Assembly (NCBI RefSeq): GCF_014851585.1
Contig: NZ_JACVAB010000003.1
Location: forward strand, 62,001 to 126,000
From: Agrobacterium sp. AGB01
GTDB taxonomy: Bacteria > Pseudomonadota > Alphaproteobacteria > Rhizobiales > Rhizobiaceae
Length of the DNA stretch: 64,000 bases
Reading direction: 5' to 3'
Of this stretch, positions 34,938 to 44,345 are shown piece after piece. The notes below the pieces were generated by a model, which did no database searches, had not been told where the DNA came from, and worked only from the letters and a program-made list of their open reading frames with translations. Position 1 is the first letter of the stretch; each line of letters begins with the position of its first letter. A program made the translations under genes and the position numbers.

Positions 34938-36598
34938 TGCAATGCGTCCGCCTGCTGTTTTTCCGTTTCTGCGAAACGCCAATTCAGCGAAACGCCGGTT
35001 TCGGTGCGGGTTAGGGTTGGAATGGCGGACAGCAAGGCCCGCGTATATTCCGACTGCGGAGCATCGAAAATGTCGTCGCGGTTGCCTTGCTCGACGATGG
35101 CGCCATCACGCATCACCACTACCCGGTCTGCGAGCTGTTCGACTACACCCAGGTCATGGCTGATAAACAGGCACGAAAAACCATATCGTTTTTGCAGATC
35201 AGCCAGCAGTTCCAGCACTCTGGCACGCACAGTAACGTCAAGCGCCGACACCGCCTCATCAGCGATCACGAACTGCGGTCGCCCAACAATGGCACGCGCA
35301 ATTGCCACGCGCTGACGCTGGCCGCCGGAAAGCTCGTGCGGGAACCGGTCAAGATAACGCCCGTCCAGCCCCACCTCTTCCAGAATGGCGCGGGTTCGTT
35401 GCTGCTTTTCTTCCCCCATCGACGTAGTGTCGTGACGCAAGGCTTCCGCCACGATATCGCGTATTTTCATGCGCGGATCGAGTGAACCGAACGGGTCCTG
35501 AAAGATCATCTGGCAATTGAGACGGTAGTTACGCCATGCCGGTGAATCCGGCTTTACCTCTTCACCGTCAAAGAAAATACGGCCGGCGGATGCAGGAACC
35601 AGCCCGGCAATACAACGACCAAGCGTGGTCTTGCCGGAACCGGAGGCGCCGACCAGCGCCACGATTTCACCCGGCCGCACGACAAGGTCGACGCCATGCA
35701 AAGCTTTCTTGGTCGTATTCGGTGCCAGAAAACCAGCGCGGGCGCTGTATGTCACCTCGATGCCCCGCACTTCCATGACCGGTTTCGATTGCGGATCAAT
35801 ATCTCTCAGCGGCCCACGCATCGGCATGCATTGCAGCAACTCGCGCGTGTAATCGTGGCGCGGGTTAGAGATGATGTCGGTTACCGGACCCTGCTCGACA
35901 ATCTCGCCTTGTCGCATCACGATCACACGGTCGCAATAACGCGCCACCATGGGCAAGTCATGGCTGATCATCAACAGTGCCGTGTTTTCACTGCGCACCA
36001 TCTCCAACATCAGTTCCAGCACTTCGCGCTGCACCAGCGCATCAAGCGCCGTAGTCGGCTCGTCGGCTATCAGCAGGGATGGTCGCAGCAGCATGGCAGA
36101 TGCCAGCATCATGCGTTGGCGCATGCCGCCGGAAAAATGGTGCGGAAAGGCCAACAAGGCACCTTCTGGATCATGAATGCCAACCCGCCGCAAAATCTCG
36201 AGAATTTTGGCGCGCCGCGCCGCAGCATCCAGCTGCGTATGCAGTTTCAGTGGCTCTTCCAGTTGCTTGCCGATGGTCATCGACGGATTGAGTGAGGTCA
36301 TCGGCTCCTGAAACACCATGCCCAGCCGGGAGCCGCGCAATGCGCGGATGTCCTTACCTTTCATTGATGGTACCGAGCGACCTTCGAAACGGATATCTCC
36401 ACCGGAAATGGCGATAGCTGGTGGTTGGAGACCCATGAGGCTGCGTGCCACCATGGTTTTTCCCGAACCGCTTTCGCCGACAATACCGACGATTTCACCC
36501 GCACCAACGCTGAACGAAACATCGCGGACGATGCGGTGATCATCGATTCCATTCACGGAAAGGCTAAGCTTTTCGACCTGAATAAGAGGCTGTTTCAT
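34934..36598 (-). CDS. Dipeptide/oligopeptide ABC transporter, fused double ATPase (DppDF type)
   Basis: The 554-residue protein contains two complete ATPase domains. The first has Walker [10 protein letters not shown], signature [15 protein letters not shown] and Walker [14 protein letters not shown]. The second has [24 protein letters not shown] and [12 protein letters not shown]. Both carry the oligopeptide-type extension after the domain ([12 protein letters not shown]). In the second Walker B the usual D-E-P is D-E-A. The fusion replaces separate DppD and DppF. It lies 3 bp after the DppC-like permease. Confidence 0.95.
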   Translation of the reverse strand: MKQPLIQVEKLSLSVNGIDDHRIVRDVSFSVGAGEIVGIVGESGSGKTMVARSLMGLQPPAIAISGGDIRFEGRSVPSMKGKDIRALRGSRLGMVFQEPMTSLNPSMTIGKQLEEPLKLHTQLDAAARRAKILEILRRVGIHDPEGALLAFPHHFSGGMRQRMMLASAMLLRPSLLIADEPTTALDALVQREVLELMLEMVRSENTALLMISHDLPMVARYCDRVIVMRQGEIVEQGPVTDIISNPRHDYTRELLQCMPMRGPLRDIDPQSKPVMEVRGIEVTYSARAGFLAPNTTKKALHGVDLVVRPGEIVALVGASGSGKTTLGRCIAGLVPASAGRIFFDGEEVKPDSPAWRNYRLNCQMIFQDPFGSLDPRMKIRDIVAEALRHDTTSMGEEKQQRTRAILEEVGLDGRYLDRFPHELSGGQRQRVAIARAIVGRPQFVIADEAVSALDVTVRARVLELLADLQKRYGFSCLFISHDLGVVEQLADRVVVMRDGAIVEQGNRDDIFDAPQSEYTRALLSAIPTLTRTETGVSLNWRFAETEKQQADALQ

Positions 36599-36601
36599 TG
36601 C

Positions 36602-37417
36602 TTACAATCCTCGCATGCGGGGGTCGAAACGGTCGCGGATCGCATCACCGAACAGATTTATGCCAAGCAGCGACAGCGAAATGCAGAGACCAGGGAAGAT
36701 GCCGAGCCATACAGCTTCTGCGATATGGGGACGGCCACTGGCCAGCATGTTGCCCCAGGTCGGCGCTGGCGGCGGCACACCAAGACCAAGGAAGCTGAGT
36801 GCACTCTCAGTCAGCAGGACCGATCCGAACATGGAGGTTGCCAGCACGATCACCGGACCAAGGCAGTTCGGCACGATGTGGCGGAACATGGTGTAGGCGG
36901 CCGAATTGCCCATGATGCGGGACGCTTCGATAAATTCCCGCTCACGCAGCGACAGCACCGAGCCACGCACAACGCGAACCATGGACGGCGTATAGGCAAT
37001 GCCGAGCGCCAGGATGATGCCGTACATATTGGCGCCGGTAATCGACAGCAGCGCCAGCGCCAGCAACATGCTGGGAAACGCCAGCAGCGCATCGTTGAAT
37101 GCCATGATGACGCGGTCCGTCCAGCCACGGGCATAACCCGCCAGAACACCAAACGACACGCCGGCCAGAACTGCAATACACACCGTCACAAGGCTGATCG
37201 ACACACTGGTACCTGCCGCCGTCATCAGTCGGGACAGCACGTCACGACCGAATTCATCGGTCCCAAGCCAGTGGGTAGCATCCGGCGCCTGCAACTTGGA
37301 GCGCAGATCGATGCGCATCGGATCGAAAGGTGTCCAGATGCGTCCGGCAAGCGCCGCCCCGAAAAAACAGGCGAGAAGGGCGCCGCCGAGGATACGGTTT
37401 CGTTGATGGCGTTTCAT
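36602..37417 (-). CDS. Dipeptide ABC transporter permease, DppC-like
   Basis: This 271-residue permease has the N-terminal LGTDEFGRDVLSRLMTA motif that characterises DppC/OppC, six membrane helices, and EAA loop EASRIMGNSAAYTMFRHIVP. It ends LFGDAIRDRFDPRMRGL, the typical C terminus. It overlaps the DppB-like gene by 4 bp. Confidence 0.95.
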   Translation of the reverse strand: MKRHQRNRILGGALLACFFGAALAGRIWTPFDPMRIDLRSKLQAPDATHWLGTDEFGRDVLSRLMTAAGTSVSISLVTVCIAVLAGVSFGVLAGYARGWTDRVIMAFNDALLAFPSMLLALALLSITGANMYGIILALGIAYTPSMVRVVRGSVLSLREREFIEASRIMGNSAAYTMFRHIVPNCLGPVIVLATSMFGSVLLTESALSFLGLGVPPPAPTWGNMLASGRPHIAEAVWLGIFPGLCISLSLLGINLFGDAIRDRFDPRMRGL

Positions 37418-38358
37418 TCTGCAGTCACTCTCGGATCGAACAGGGGATAGAGCAGGTCAACCAGCAAATTGACGAGCAGGTAGGTGACAGCCACAAACAG
37501 CAGGCATCCCTGCACCACAGCGTAATCACGAGCGTAGATGGAATCGACAATCAGTCGGCCGAGGCCCGGAATGGTGAACACGGTTTCCACCACCGCAACA
37601 CCGCCAAGAAGGTTGCCGAGAATAAGACCGATCAGCGTCCAGGTCGGGCCAAAAGCATTGCGTGCCGCGTGGCGCAGAAGCACCGCCGCCTCACCCAACC
37701 CCTTGGCGCGGGCATGGGTAATGTAATCCAGCCGCAGGACATCAAGCGTCGAGGCACGGGCCATACGAACGATAATGCCTACTTCATGGAGCACCAGCGT
37801 TGCCACTGGCATGATCAGGTAGATCAATCCGGCAATCGGGTCGTCAGTGACCGAGACATAACCCAGCACCGGTAACCAGCCGAGTTTGAGGCCGAAGCCG
37901 AGCAGGATCATCAATCCCAACCAGAAGGTCGGGACTGAAAGCAGCAAAGTGGACATGGCAACAATAGCAAGATCAAGTCCGCCATTCTGTTTCCATGCCG
38001 CTGCCATGCCGAGTGGCACGGCAATGAGTACGGAAAGACCAACTGCAATCAGCACCATCCACGCACTGGTCGAAAAACGCTGCAACACAAGATCAAGCAC
38101 CGGTTGGCCATTCAGCACAGAGTGGCCGAGGTCACCTTGCACGACATTGCCGAGCCAGATGACAAATTGCAGCGGCACGGGTTTATCCAGTCCCATCGTC
38201 TTGCGGGCGGCGGCCAGCGCATCCGCATCGGCGAGATCGCCGAGCATCAGACTGGCCGGGTCGCCGGGTATCAGGCGGATGAGGCCAAACACCGCCACAG
38301 AAACGATGAACAGGGTGGGGACTGCCGACAATAATCGGCTCAGGGCAAATTTCAGCAT
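37414..38358 (-). CDS. Dipeptide ABC transporter permease, DppB-like
   Basis: The 314-residue permease starts at the ATG at 38358, giving the classical N terminus LKFALSRLLSAVPTLFIVSV; the frame is open to 38400. Motifs include LIRLIPGDPASLMLG, an EAA loop near TLDVLRLDYITHARAKGLGE and the end YPLFDPRVTAE, all standard for DppB/OppB. Confidence 0.95.
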   Translation of the reverse strand: MLKFALSRLLSAVPTLFIVSVAVFGLIRLIPGDPASLMLGDLADADALAAARKTMGLDKPVPLQFVIWLGNVVQGDLGHSVLNGQPVLDLVLQRFSTSAWMVLIAVGLSVLIAVPLGMAAAWKQNGGLDLAIVAMSTLLLSVPTFWLGLMILLGFGLKLGWLPVLGYVSVTDDPIAGLIYLIMPVATLVLHEVGIIVRMARASTLDVLRLDYITHARAKGLGEAAVLLRHAARNAFGPTWTLIGLILGNLLGGVAVVETVFTIPGLGRLIVDSIYARDYAVVQGCLLFVAVTYLLVNLLVDLLYPLFDPRVTAE

Positions 38359-38380
38359 GGTCAGTATCCGCCAGTCATTC

Positions 38381-39928
38381 TCACTGGGTTTTCTCGACAC
38401 CCCAGAAGCGGGCGAAGCCCTGCCAGGTGCGATATCCCTTCACCTTCGGGCCGGACACGCCGACATCGAGGCCGTTGGCCAGCATCACCAGCGGTGCCTG
38501 CTCCAGAAAACGGGCATGCAGGTCATCAAAGATTGCCTGACGTTTTGCCTGATCGGTTTCCTGCAGCGCCTGATTGACGAGTGTGCTGACATCAGCATCA
38601 TCCCAGACAGCATTGGCTTTTTTGGCTTTCGAACCGACAACGGTCTGATAGGCGAGCGCCGGATCGGTGCGGTTGGAATAATTGAATGCCATGATCTGGT
38701 ATTTGCCGCTGTTGAAGCGGTCGAGTTGGCTTGCCCATTCAAGAACTTCGATTTCCGCATTGATACCGGCAGACTGCAACATGGCCTGCGCGATGATTGC
38801 GGTATCGTAGTTGATGGCCGAGCGACGGTTGGTGAGAATATTGATTTTCTCGCCCTTGTAGCCTGCCTTGTCGAGCAAGGCCTTCACCGCAGTTGGGTCA
38901 TAGGTGTACCCATTATCCTGTGCCGCCGTATGATAAAGCGAGCCGGATGCAACGAGCGAATTGTTGGGAACGCCCAGCCCGTAGGTTACTGAATCAACGA
39001 TCTGCGGTGTATCCAGCGCGGCAATGACAGCCTGACGCATTTCAACCTTGGACATCAACGGATCGGCGGTCTGGAACAGCATGGTCACGAGGCCACCGTG
39101 AGGAGCCGCAACAATGTTGAAGTCCTTTTCGTCCTTCAACTTTGCGGCCTCGCCCGGTGGCAGGTAGGGCAGCACATCAAGAGCGCCACTTTTGAGACCG
39201 GCCACCGCCGTTGCGGTGTCTGGCACCACAACATACTTCACCTCATCCACAAGGACTTCCTTGCGTCCGCCGTAACCATCGGGCTGCTCTCCTGAAATGG
39301 AGTAGTCAGCGAACTTCTTCAGTGTCAGCCCCTGCCCGCGCTTCCATTCGCCGAATTCAAATGGGCCGGTGGCGACTGGCGCCTTCCACTTACCGTCATC
39401 TCCGAATGACGCACGGTGGACGATACCTGTAGAACCACACTGCGCCTGCGCCATATAGTTCAGGAACATCGCGTCGGGACGATCAAGCGTTACGACAACC
39501 GTGTTGTCCTTCGCCTCGATTGTTTCCACCTTGGCGTCACGGCTGCCATCAAAGAATGTCTTGCAGCTGAATTCCGGATCACGAATGAGCTTTTCAAGGC
39601 TCCACTGCACATCGGCAGCGGTCATCGTCTCACCATTGTGAAATTTCACGCCGTCACGCAGCGTAAATGTATAGGTTTTGCCATCGTCGGATACGGTCCA
39701 TTCCTTGGCCAGCATCGGGTGAATTTCGCCCCTATCACCTGCCGCAACCAGTCCTTCAACCACGTTGAGCATGACGGAATCCGTGCCAGCATCGCGGTTT
39801 ATACCCGGTTGGGAGCTTCTGATATCAGCGGTAATCTGAACGTTCAGTGTGTTGGCTACAGCCAGTCCGGGGATAGCTAGGGCCACAGATGCAAATAATG
39901 CACGCAAGGCCGGTTTCGACAGTGACAT
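38381..39928 (-). CDS. Peptide-type ABC transporter binding protein (family 5)
   Basis: The 515-residue exported protein has a signal peptide ending LAVANTLN (about residue 26). Family-5 motifs are present: IHPMLAKEWTVSDDGKTYTF, LRDGVKFHNGETMTAADV, FEFGEWKRGQGLTLKKF and MRQAVIAALDTPQIVD. It heads the leftward operon of importer plus hydrolases. Family-5 proteins also bind opines, nickel and glutathione, so the ligand need not be a plain peptide. The hydrolases downstream hint at an amide-linked compound. Confidence 0.94.
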   Translation of the reverse strand: MSLSKPALRALFASVALAIPGLAVANTLNVQITADIRSSQPGINRDAGTDSVMLNVVEGLVAAGDRGEIHPMLAKEWTVSDDGKTYTFTLRDGVKFHNGETMTAADVQWSLEKLIRDPEFSCKTFFDGSRDAKVETIEAKDNTVVVTLDRPDAMFLNYMAQAQCGSTGIVHRASFGDDGKWKAPVATGPFEFGEWKRGQGLTLKKFADYSISGEQPDGYGGRKEVLVDEVKYVVVPDTATAVAGLKSGALDVLPYLPPGEAAKLKDEKDFNIVAAPHGGLVTMLFQTADPLMSKVEMRQAVIAALDTPQIVDSVTYGLGVPNNSLVASGSLYHTAAQDNGYTYDPTAVKALLDKAGYKGEKINILTNRRSAINYDTAIIAQAMLQSAGINAEIEVLEWASQLDRFNSGKYQIMAFNYSNRTDPALAYQTVVGSKAKKANAVWDDADVSTLVNQALQETDQAKRQAIFDDLHARFLEQAPLVMLANGLDVGVSGPKVKGYRTWQGFARFWGVEKTQ

Positions 39929-39991
39929 AAGTTCGCCCTCTTGTTTTATGTTGATGTAAAAAACATTTCATATGTAAAAATCATAGTCAAG

Positions 39992-40020
39992 CATGTTTCG
40001 ATGTGCATTATGAAAACATG
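39992..40020. promoter_or_regulatory. Candidate Lrp-type operator in divergent promoter
   Basis: CATGTTT (39992-39998) and AAACATG (40014-40020) form a 7-bp inverted repeat with a 15-base AT-rich spacer. It lies between the peptide-binding-protein gene and the lrp-like gene. The adjacent regulator may bind it and control both directions. This is inference. Confidence 0.4.
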
Positions 40021-40068
40021 TTCGAACCACCCCAGATTACGCCATTCCGCAACTGTAGCGGCGGCCGC

Positions 40069-40530
40069 ATGGAGGAAAAACTGAAACTGGATGCAATAGA
40101 CCTGCGCATTATCGAGGCCATGAAGCGCAATGGGCGCCTGACCAAACAGGCGCTGGCGGAGGCCGTTGGCCTGTCGGCCACCCCTGCCTGGGCGCGATTG
40201 AAACGGCTTGAGGCACAAGGCGTGATCACCGGCTATCACGCCCGCATATCGAGGGCGGAACAACCACTGCCCGTTCGGGTGCTGATGGAAATAACACTGG
40301 CCAGCCATCGCCATTCGGATTTCAAACGCTTCGAGAGCGCTGTCAGTGACATAGCGGAAATTGTGTCCTGCTGGTCAGTCGGCGGTGGCGTCGATTATTT
40401 CCTGACCGTGGAAACCACTGATATCGACAGTTATCAACGCCTCGTCGACCGAATGCTGGCCATGGAAATTGGTATCCAGCGCTACTTTACCTATATCGTG
40501 ACCCGGGCTGTAAAAGACCGGATGGACTAA
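40069..40530 (+). CDS. Lrp/AsnC family transcriptional regulator
   Basis: The 153-residue protein has an N-terminal helix-turn-helix (LDAIDLRIIEAMKRNGRLTK, then LAEAVGLSATPAWARLKRLE) and a C-terminal RAM/AsnC effector domain (~70-150) with VSCWSVGGGVDYFLTVE. I chose the ATG at 40069, which gives the normal Lrp length; ATGs at 40003 and 40018 are in frame. It lies between the leftward peptide-import operon and the rightward amino-acid catabolic genes, and may sense an amino acid made from the imported substrate. Confidence 0.9.
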   Translation: MEEKLKLDAIDLRIIEAMKRNGRLTKQALAEAVGLSATPAWARLKRLEAQGVITGYHARISRAEQPLPVRVLMEITLASHRHSDFKRFESAVSDIAEIVSCWSVGGGVDYFLTVETTDIDSYQRLVDRMLAMEIGIQRYFTYIVTRAVKDRMD

Positions 40531-40641
40531 ATTCAATCCAGGATCAGACCGGACGGGCTGCACAGCAGCTCTCTTTGGCCCGATCATGTCGCCGTGTTCT
40601 GCAATACTCGCTGTATTCAATAACAGCCAAGGACAGAACAC

Positions 40642-42165
40642 ATGAGCGAGGCCCGGATGAGCCGCCACGAAAGGCGGCATGCCGCACTCGACAGCCTGAA
40701 TGATCCGGGCCTGCTGCGCGAGCTTTCCTACTCCGGCGGGCGCTGGATCGCCGGACCTGCCGATTTTGCAGTCAATGACCCGGCAAGCGGTCTGCCGGTG
40801 GCACGGGTCACTGCCGTCGGTGTGGACGACGTTCGCGAGACCGTCGCGGCAGCCGCGGCTGCATTTCCCGTCTGGCAGGCATTGTTGCCGGAACAGCGTG
40901 GCACCCTATTGCGTCGCTGGGCGGAGCTTATTCGCGAACACCGCGAGGATCTGGCGCGGATCATGGTGCTTGAACAGGGCAAGCCGTTCAATGAAGCACT
41001 AGGAGAACAGGATTACGCCGCCTCGTTCCCGGAATGGTATGCAGAAGAGGGCAAACGCCTCAACACGGAGAGCGTAACGTCGCATCTTCCTGGCGCGGAG
41101 ATGATTGTCCGCAGGGAAGCGATTGGCGTTGCCGCATTGGTGACGCCGTGGAACTTTCCTTCCGCGATGCTGACACGTAAGGCAGCTGCCGCACTGGCAG
41201 CGGGCTGCACGGTCGTCGCCCATCCCTCTGGAGAAACACCGCTTTCTGCGTTGGCCTTGGTGGAACTCGCCGAGCGTGCCGGCATTCCCTCGGGTGTCTT
41301 GAATGTACTGACCGGCGATTCCAAAGAAATCGTCGGAGCACTGTGCGATGACAATCGTGTCGGCGCACTGAGTTTTACGGGATCAACCACCGTCGGAAAA
41401 CTGATTGCCGCACGGTGTGTACCCTCGATGAAACGGTTGGTCATGGAACTGGGTGGCCATGCACCTCTGATTGTTTTTGAAGATGCAGACGTATCGCGTG
41501 CAGTCGACATCGCCATGGACGCAAAATTTGCGACCTCCGGCCAAGATTGCCTCGCGGCAAACCGCATCTTCGTGCATCGCTCGATCTACGAACAGTTTCT
41601 GACGCAATTCACCAAACGTATTGCCGCCCTTCGCGTAGGCAACGGACTGGATCAGGCAACGGAGATCGGTCCGCTGATGCATCAGCGGGCAATAGACAGC
41701 GTTGAAAACCAGGTGAAGGATGCAATGGCCTATGGTGCACGCTGCCTGACCGGCGGAAAACGTCACCCGGCCGGATCACTGTTTTACACCCCTACTTTGC
41801 TTGCCGACGTGCCGGATGACGCACTTATCATGCACCAGGAGACATTCGGCCCTGTGGCCGCAGTCAACGCATTCGACAGCGAAGAAGAGGTCATCAGACG
41901 CGCCAATAATACCGATTACGGCCTTGTCGCCTATGTGCTGACGGAAAACGGCGCGCGCCAGTGGCGCATGGGACGCGCACTGCAATTTGGCATGGTTGCC
42001 ATCAACCGCATCAAAATCACCGGCGGCCCGGTGCCATTCGGCGGCTGGAAACAGTCCGGGGTGGGGCGTGAGGGCTCACGCCACGGCATCGAGGCATTCA
42101 CTGAACTCAAATATCTGTGCATCGACACCCCCGCTGACCGCGGGATGGAAAGGAACTACGCATGA
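40642..42165 (+). CDS. Succinate-semialdehyde dehydrogenase-like aldehyde dehydrogenase
   Basis: The 507-residue enzyme is GabD-like. Catalytic Cys303 lies in SGQDCLAANR and general base Glu269 in LVMELGGHAP. The FTGSTTVGKLI coenzyme loop and TPWNFPSAMLTRK are present. The conserved Lys of the VxKPxExTP coenzyme motif is replaced by His: VVAHPSGETP. It overlaps the aminotransferase start by 4 bp, so the two probably oxidise the semialdehyde made by transamination of an omega-amino acid such as GABA or beta-alanine. Confidence 0.92.
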   Translation: MSEARMSRHERRHAALDSLNDPGLLRELSYSGGRWIAGPADFAVNDPASGLPVARVTAVGVDDVRETVAAAAAAFPVWQALLPEQRGTLLRRWAELIREHREDLARIMVLEQGKPFNEALGEQDYAASFPEWYAEEGKRLNTESVTSHLPGAEMIVRREAIGVAALVTPWNFPSAMLTRKAAAALAAGCTVVAHPSGETPLSALALVELAERAGIPSGVLNVLTGDSKEIVGALCDDNRVGALSFTGSTTVGKLIAARCVPSMKRLVMELGGHAPLIVFEDADVSRAVDIAMDAKFATSGQDCLAANRIFVHRSIYEQFLTQFTKRIAALRVGNGLDQATEIGPLMHQRAIDSVENQVKDAMAYGARCLTGGKRHPAGSLFYTPTLLADVPDDALIMHQETFGPVAAVNAFDSEEEVIRRANNTDYGLVAYVLTENGARQWRMGRALQFGMVAINRIKITGGPVPFGGWKQSGVGREGSRHGIEAFTELKYLCIDTPADRGMERNYA

Positions 42166-43535
42166 ACGACCATCGCAACGATCTTAACGCTTGGGACCGC
42201 AATCACTTTTTCCACCCCTCGACGGCCATGGGCGCCCATGCACGCGGTGAAAGCCCCATTCGCACCATCGCCAGCGGCGAAGGCGTCTACATTACCGACA
42301 CCAATGGTCGCCGCAGCCTTGATGCCTTCGGCGGTCTCTACTGCGTGAATGTCGGTTACGGCCGCCAGAAAATTGCCGACGCCATTGCCGAACAGGCGCG
42401 GTCACTGGCTTACTATCACGCCTATGTCGGTCATGGCACCGAAGCGTCAGTAACACTGGCGCGGATGATCATTGAACGGGCACCGCGCAATATGAGCCGC
42501 GTCTATTTCGGCCTTTCCGGGTCCGATGCCAACGAGACCAACATCAAGTTGATCTGGTATTACAACAACGTACTCGGCCGTCCGGAAAAGAAGAAGATCA
42601 TTTCGCGTTGGCGCGGTTACCACGGTTCTGGCATCATGACCGGCAGCCTGACTGGCCTTGAAGCGTTCCAGAAGGCTTTCGACCTGCCTCGCGCGCCGAT
42701 CCTGCATACCGAAGCACCCTATTTCTTCCGCCGCGAAGACCGCAGCATGGATGAGGCCCAGTTTTCGGCACACTGCGCAAACAAGCTGGAAGAGCTTATT
42801 CTAGCCGAAGGCCCAGATACGATTGCCGCATTCGTGGGAGAGCCAATTCTCGGCACCGGCGGCATCGTGCCACCGCCACAGGGTTACTGGCAGGCCATTC
42901 AGGCCGTTTTGCGCAAATACGATATCTTGTTGGTTGCCGATGAAGTCATCACCGGCTTTGGGCGATTGGGCAGCATGTTCGGCTCAGATCATTACGGCAT
43001 GGAACCGGACCTGATCACCATCGCAAAGGGACTGACCTCTGCCTATGCACCGCTTTCCGGCAGCATCGTCAGCGAAAAAATGTGGAATGTTCTGGTTCAG
43101 GGTTCTGATCAGCTCGGGCCGATCGGCCATGGCTGGACCTACTCTGCCCACCCTATCTGCGCCGCAGCCGGTGTCGCCAATCTAGAGCTGATCGACGAAT
43201 TGGGTCTGCTAGAGAACGCACGCGTTACCGGCGCATGGTTCCGCGATGCACTGGCACAGGCCGTTGGCGGCCACGCCAATGTCGGTGATGTGCGTGGTGA
43301 CGGCCTGATGGCCGCCGTGGAACTGGTGGAAGATCGCGATGATCGCCGTTTCTTTGATCCATCAAAGAAAGTCGGCGCCTCCATCGTCGCGGCCATGCTG
43401 GAGAGAGGCATCATTGCCCGCGCCATGCCGCAGGGCGACATCATCGGCTTTGCGCCGCCGCTGTGCCTGACACGTGAAGAGGCAGAAGAGATTGTTTCGG
43501 TCACCGCCGACGCCGTCAGACAGGTGCTGGGATAA
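42162..43535 (+). CDS. Class-III (omega) aminotransferase
   Basis: The 457-residue PLP enzyme has FGGLYCVNVGYGRQKIADAIA near the N terminus, VYFGLSGSDANETNIKLIWYY (abridged: GLSGSDANETNIK), the PLP Asp in VADEVITGFGR, and Schiff-base Lys in LITIAKGLTSAYAPLSG. These fit aspartate aminotransferase-family omega-transaminases acting on beta-alanine, GABA, putrescine or taurine with pyruvate or oxoglutarate as acceptor. It is coupled to the aldehyde dehydrogenase gene. Confidence 0.94.
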   Translation: MNDHRNDLNAWDRNHFFHPSTAMGAHARGESPIRTIASGEGVYITDTNGRRSLDAFGGLYCVNVGYGRQKIADAIAEQARSLAYYHAYVGHGTEASVTLARMIIERAPRNMSRVYFGLSGSDANETNIKLIWYYNNVLGRPEKKKIISRWRGYHGSGIMTGSLTGLEAFQKAFDLPRAPILHTEAPYFFRREDRSMDEAQFSAHCANKLEELILAEGPDTIAAFVGEPILGTGGIVPPPQGYWQAIQAVLRKYDILLVADEVITGFGRLGSMFGSDHYGMEPDLITIAKGLTSAYAPLSGSIVSEKMWNVLVQGSDQLGPIGHGWTYSAHPICAAAGVANLELIDELGLLENARVTGAWFRDALAQAVGGHANVGDVRGDGLMAAVELVEDRDDRRFFDPSKKVGASIVAAMLERGIIARAMPQGDIIGFAPPLCLTREEAEEIVSVTADAVRQVLG

Positions 43536-43576
43536 ATGCGCCAGCCAATCCATTTCCAGATCAGGGATACCGTCGC

Positions 43577-44329
43577 ATGACAAAAAATTCCGGACATAAA
43601 TCAGCCGTCTGGCTCTCCGGGCCGAACATCGCAGCTGCAGAAATTGCTGCCTCCATCGGCTACACCGCCGTCGTGCTCGATATCGAGCACGGCAGTTTTG
43701 ACCTCGACACACTTGAACGGTTCATTCCGGTTCTCAAGGGTTTGGGACTGGAGGTCCTGGCCAAGGTATTGGCGCCTGAGCGTGGTCCCATCCAGCAGGC
43801 GCTGGATTTCGGCGCAGATGCCGTGGTCATTCCCCACATTCTTGATGCTGCCCATGCAGAGAAAACATGTGCCTTTGCAAAGTTCCCGCCGCATGGCGAG
43901 CGCAGCTTTGCCGGAGGTCGAACCGTGGCCTATGGCAGTCCCGATGACCAATGGTTCATCGATCAGGATCGCAAGACCAGGTGTTACCCAATGATCGAAC
44001 ACGCCAGCGCATTGAGAGATATCGAACACATCCTGTCACTCGACACAGTGGACGGCGTTTTTATTGGTCCGAGCGATCTCTCCCTGCGGCGCGGCCGCGG
44101 ATCCTACAAACGCAGCGAGGCCGATTTTGCCGATCTGAAAGCGATTGCCGATGCAGCTAAGGCCGCTGGCAAACACTGGCTGCTACCAGCCTGGAGTGTC
44201 TCCGAAAAGCAATTCGCCCTAGAAAATAATGCCCACACACTTGTGTTGACCATGGAGCATGGTGCCATCGCACTTGGTTTTCGTGACGCCTGGAACACCA
44301 CCGCGCAACTTCTCTCGCCAGCGCACTGA
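43577..44329 (+). CDS. HpcH/HpaI aldolase family protein
   Basis: The 250-residue class II pyruvate aldolase-like protein has VVLDIEHGSFDLDTLERF with the catalytic His, KFPPHGERSFAGGRTVAYG, metal Glu in MIEHASALRDIEHIL and Asp in FIGPSDLSLRRG. Members cleave 2-keto-3-deoxy or 4-hydroxy-2-oxo acids. The substrate is not evident. It lies 41 bp after the aminotransferase and 16 bp before the C-N hydrolase, so it belongs to the same operon. Confidence 0.9.
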   Translation: MTKNSGHKSAVWLSGPNIAAAEIAASIGYTAVVLDIEHGSFDLDTLERFIPVLKGLGLEVLAKVLAPERGPIQQALDFGADAVVIPHILDAAHAEKTCAFAKFPPHGERSFAGGRTVAYGSPDDQWFIDQDRKTRCYPMIEHASALRDIEHILSLDTVDGVFIGPSDLSLRRGRGSYKRSEADFADLKAIADAAKAAGKHWLLPAWSVSEKQFALENNAHTLVLTMEHGAIALGFRDAWNTTAQLLSPAH

Positions 44330-44345
44330 CAAAGGAAATAGCGAC

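Noticed and set aside
36425-37450. 341-codon plus-strand frame opposite the DppC-like permease
   Set aside because: His/Arg/Gln-rich low-complexity translation typical of antisense frames to membrane proteins.
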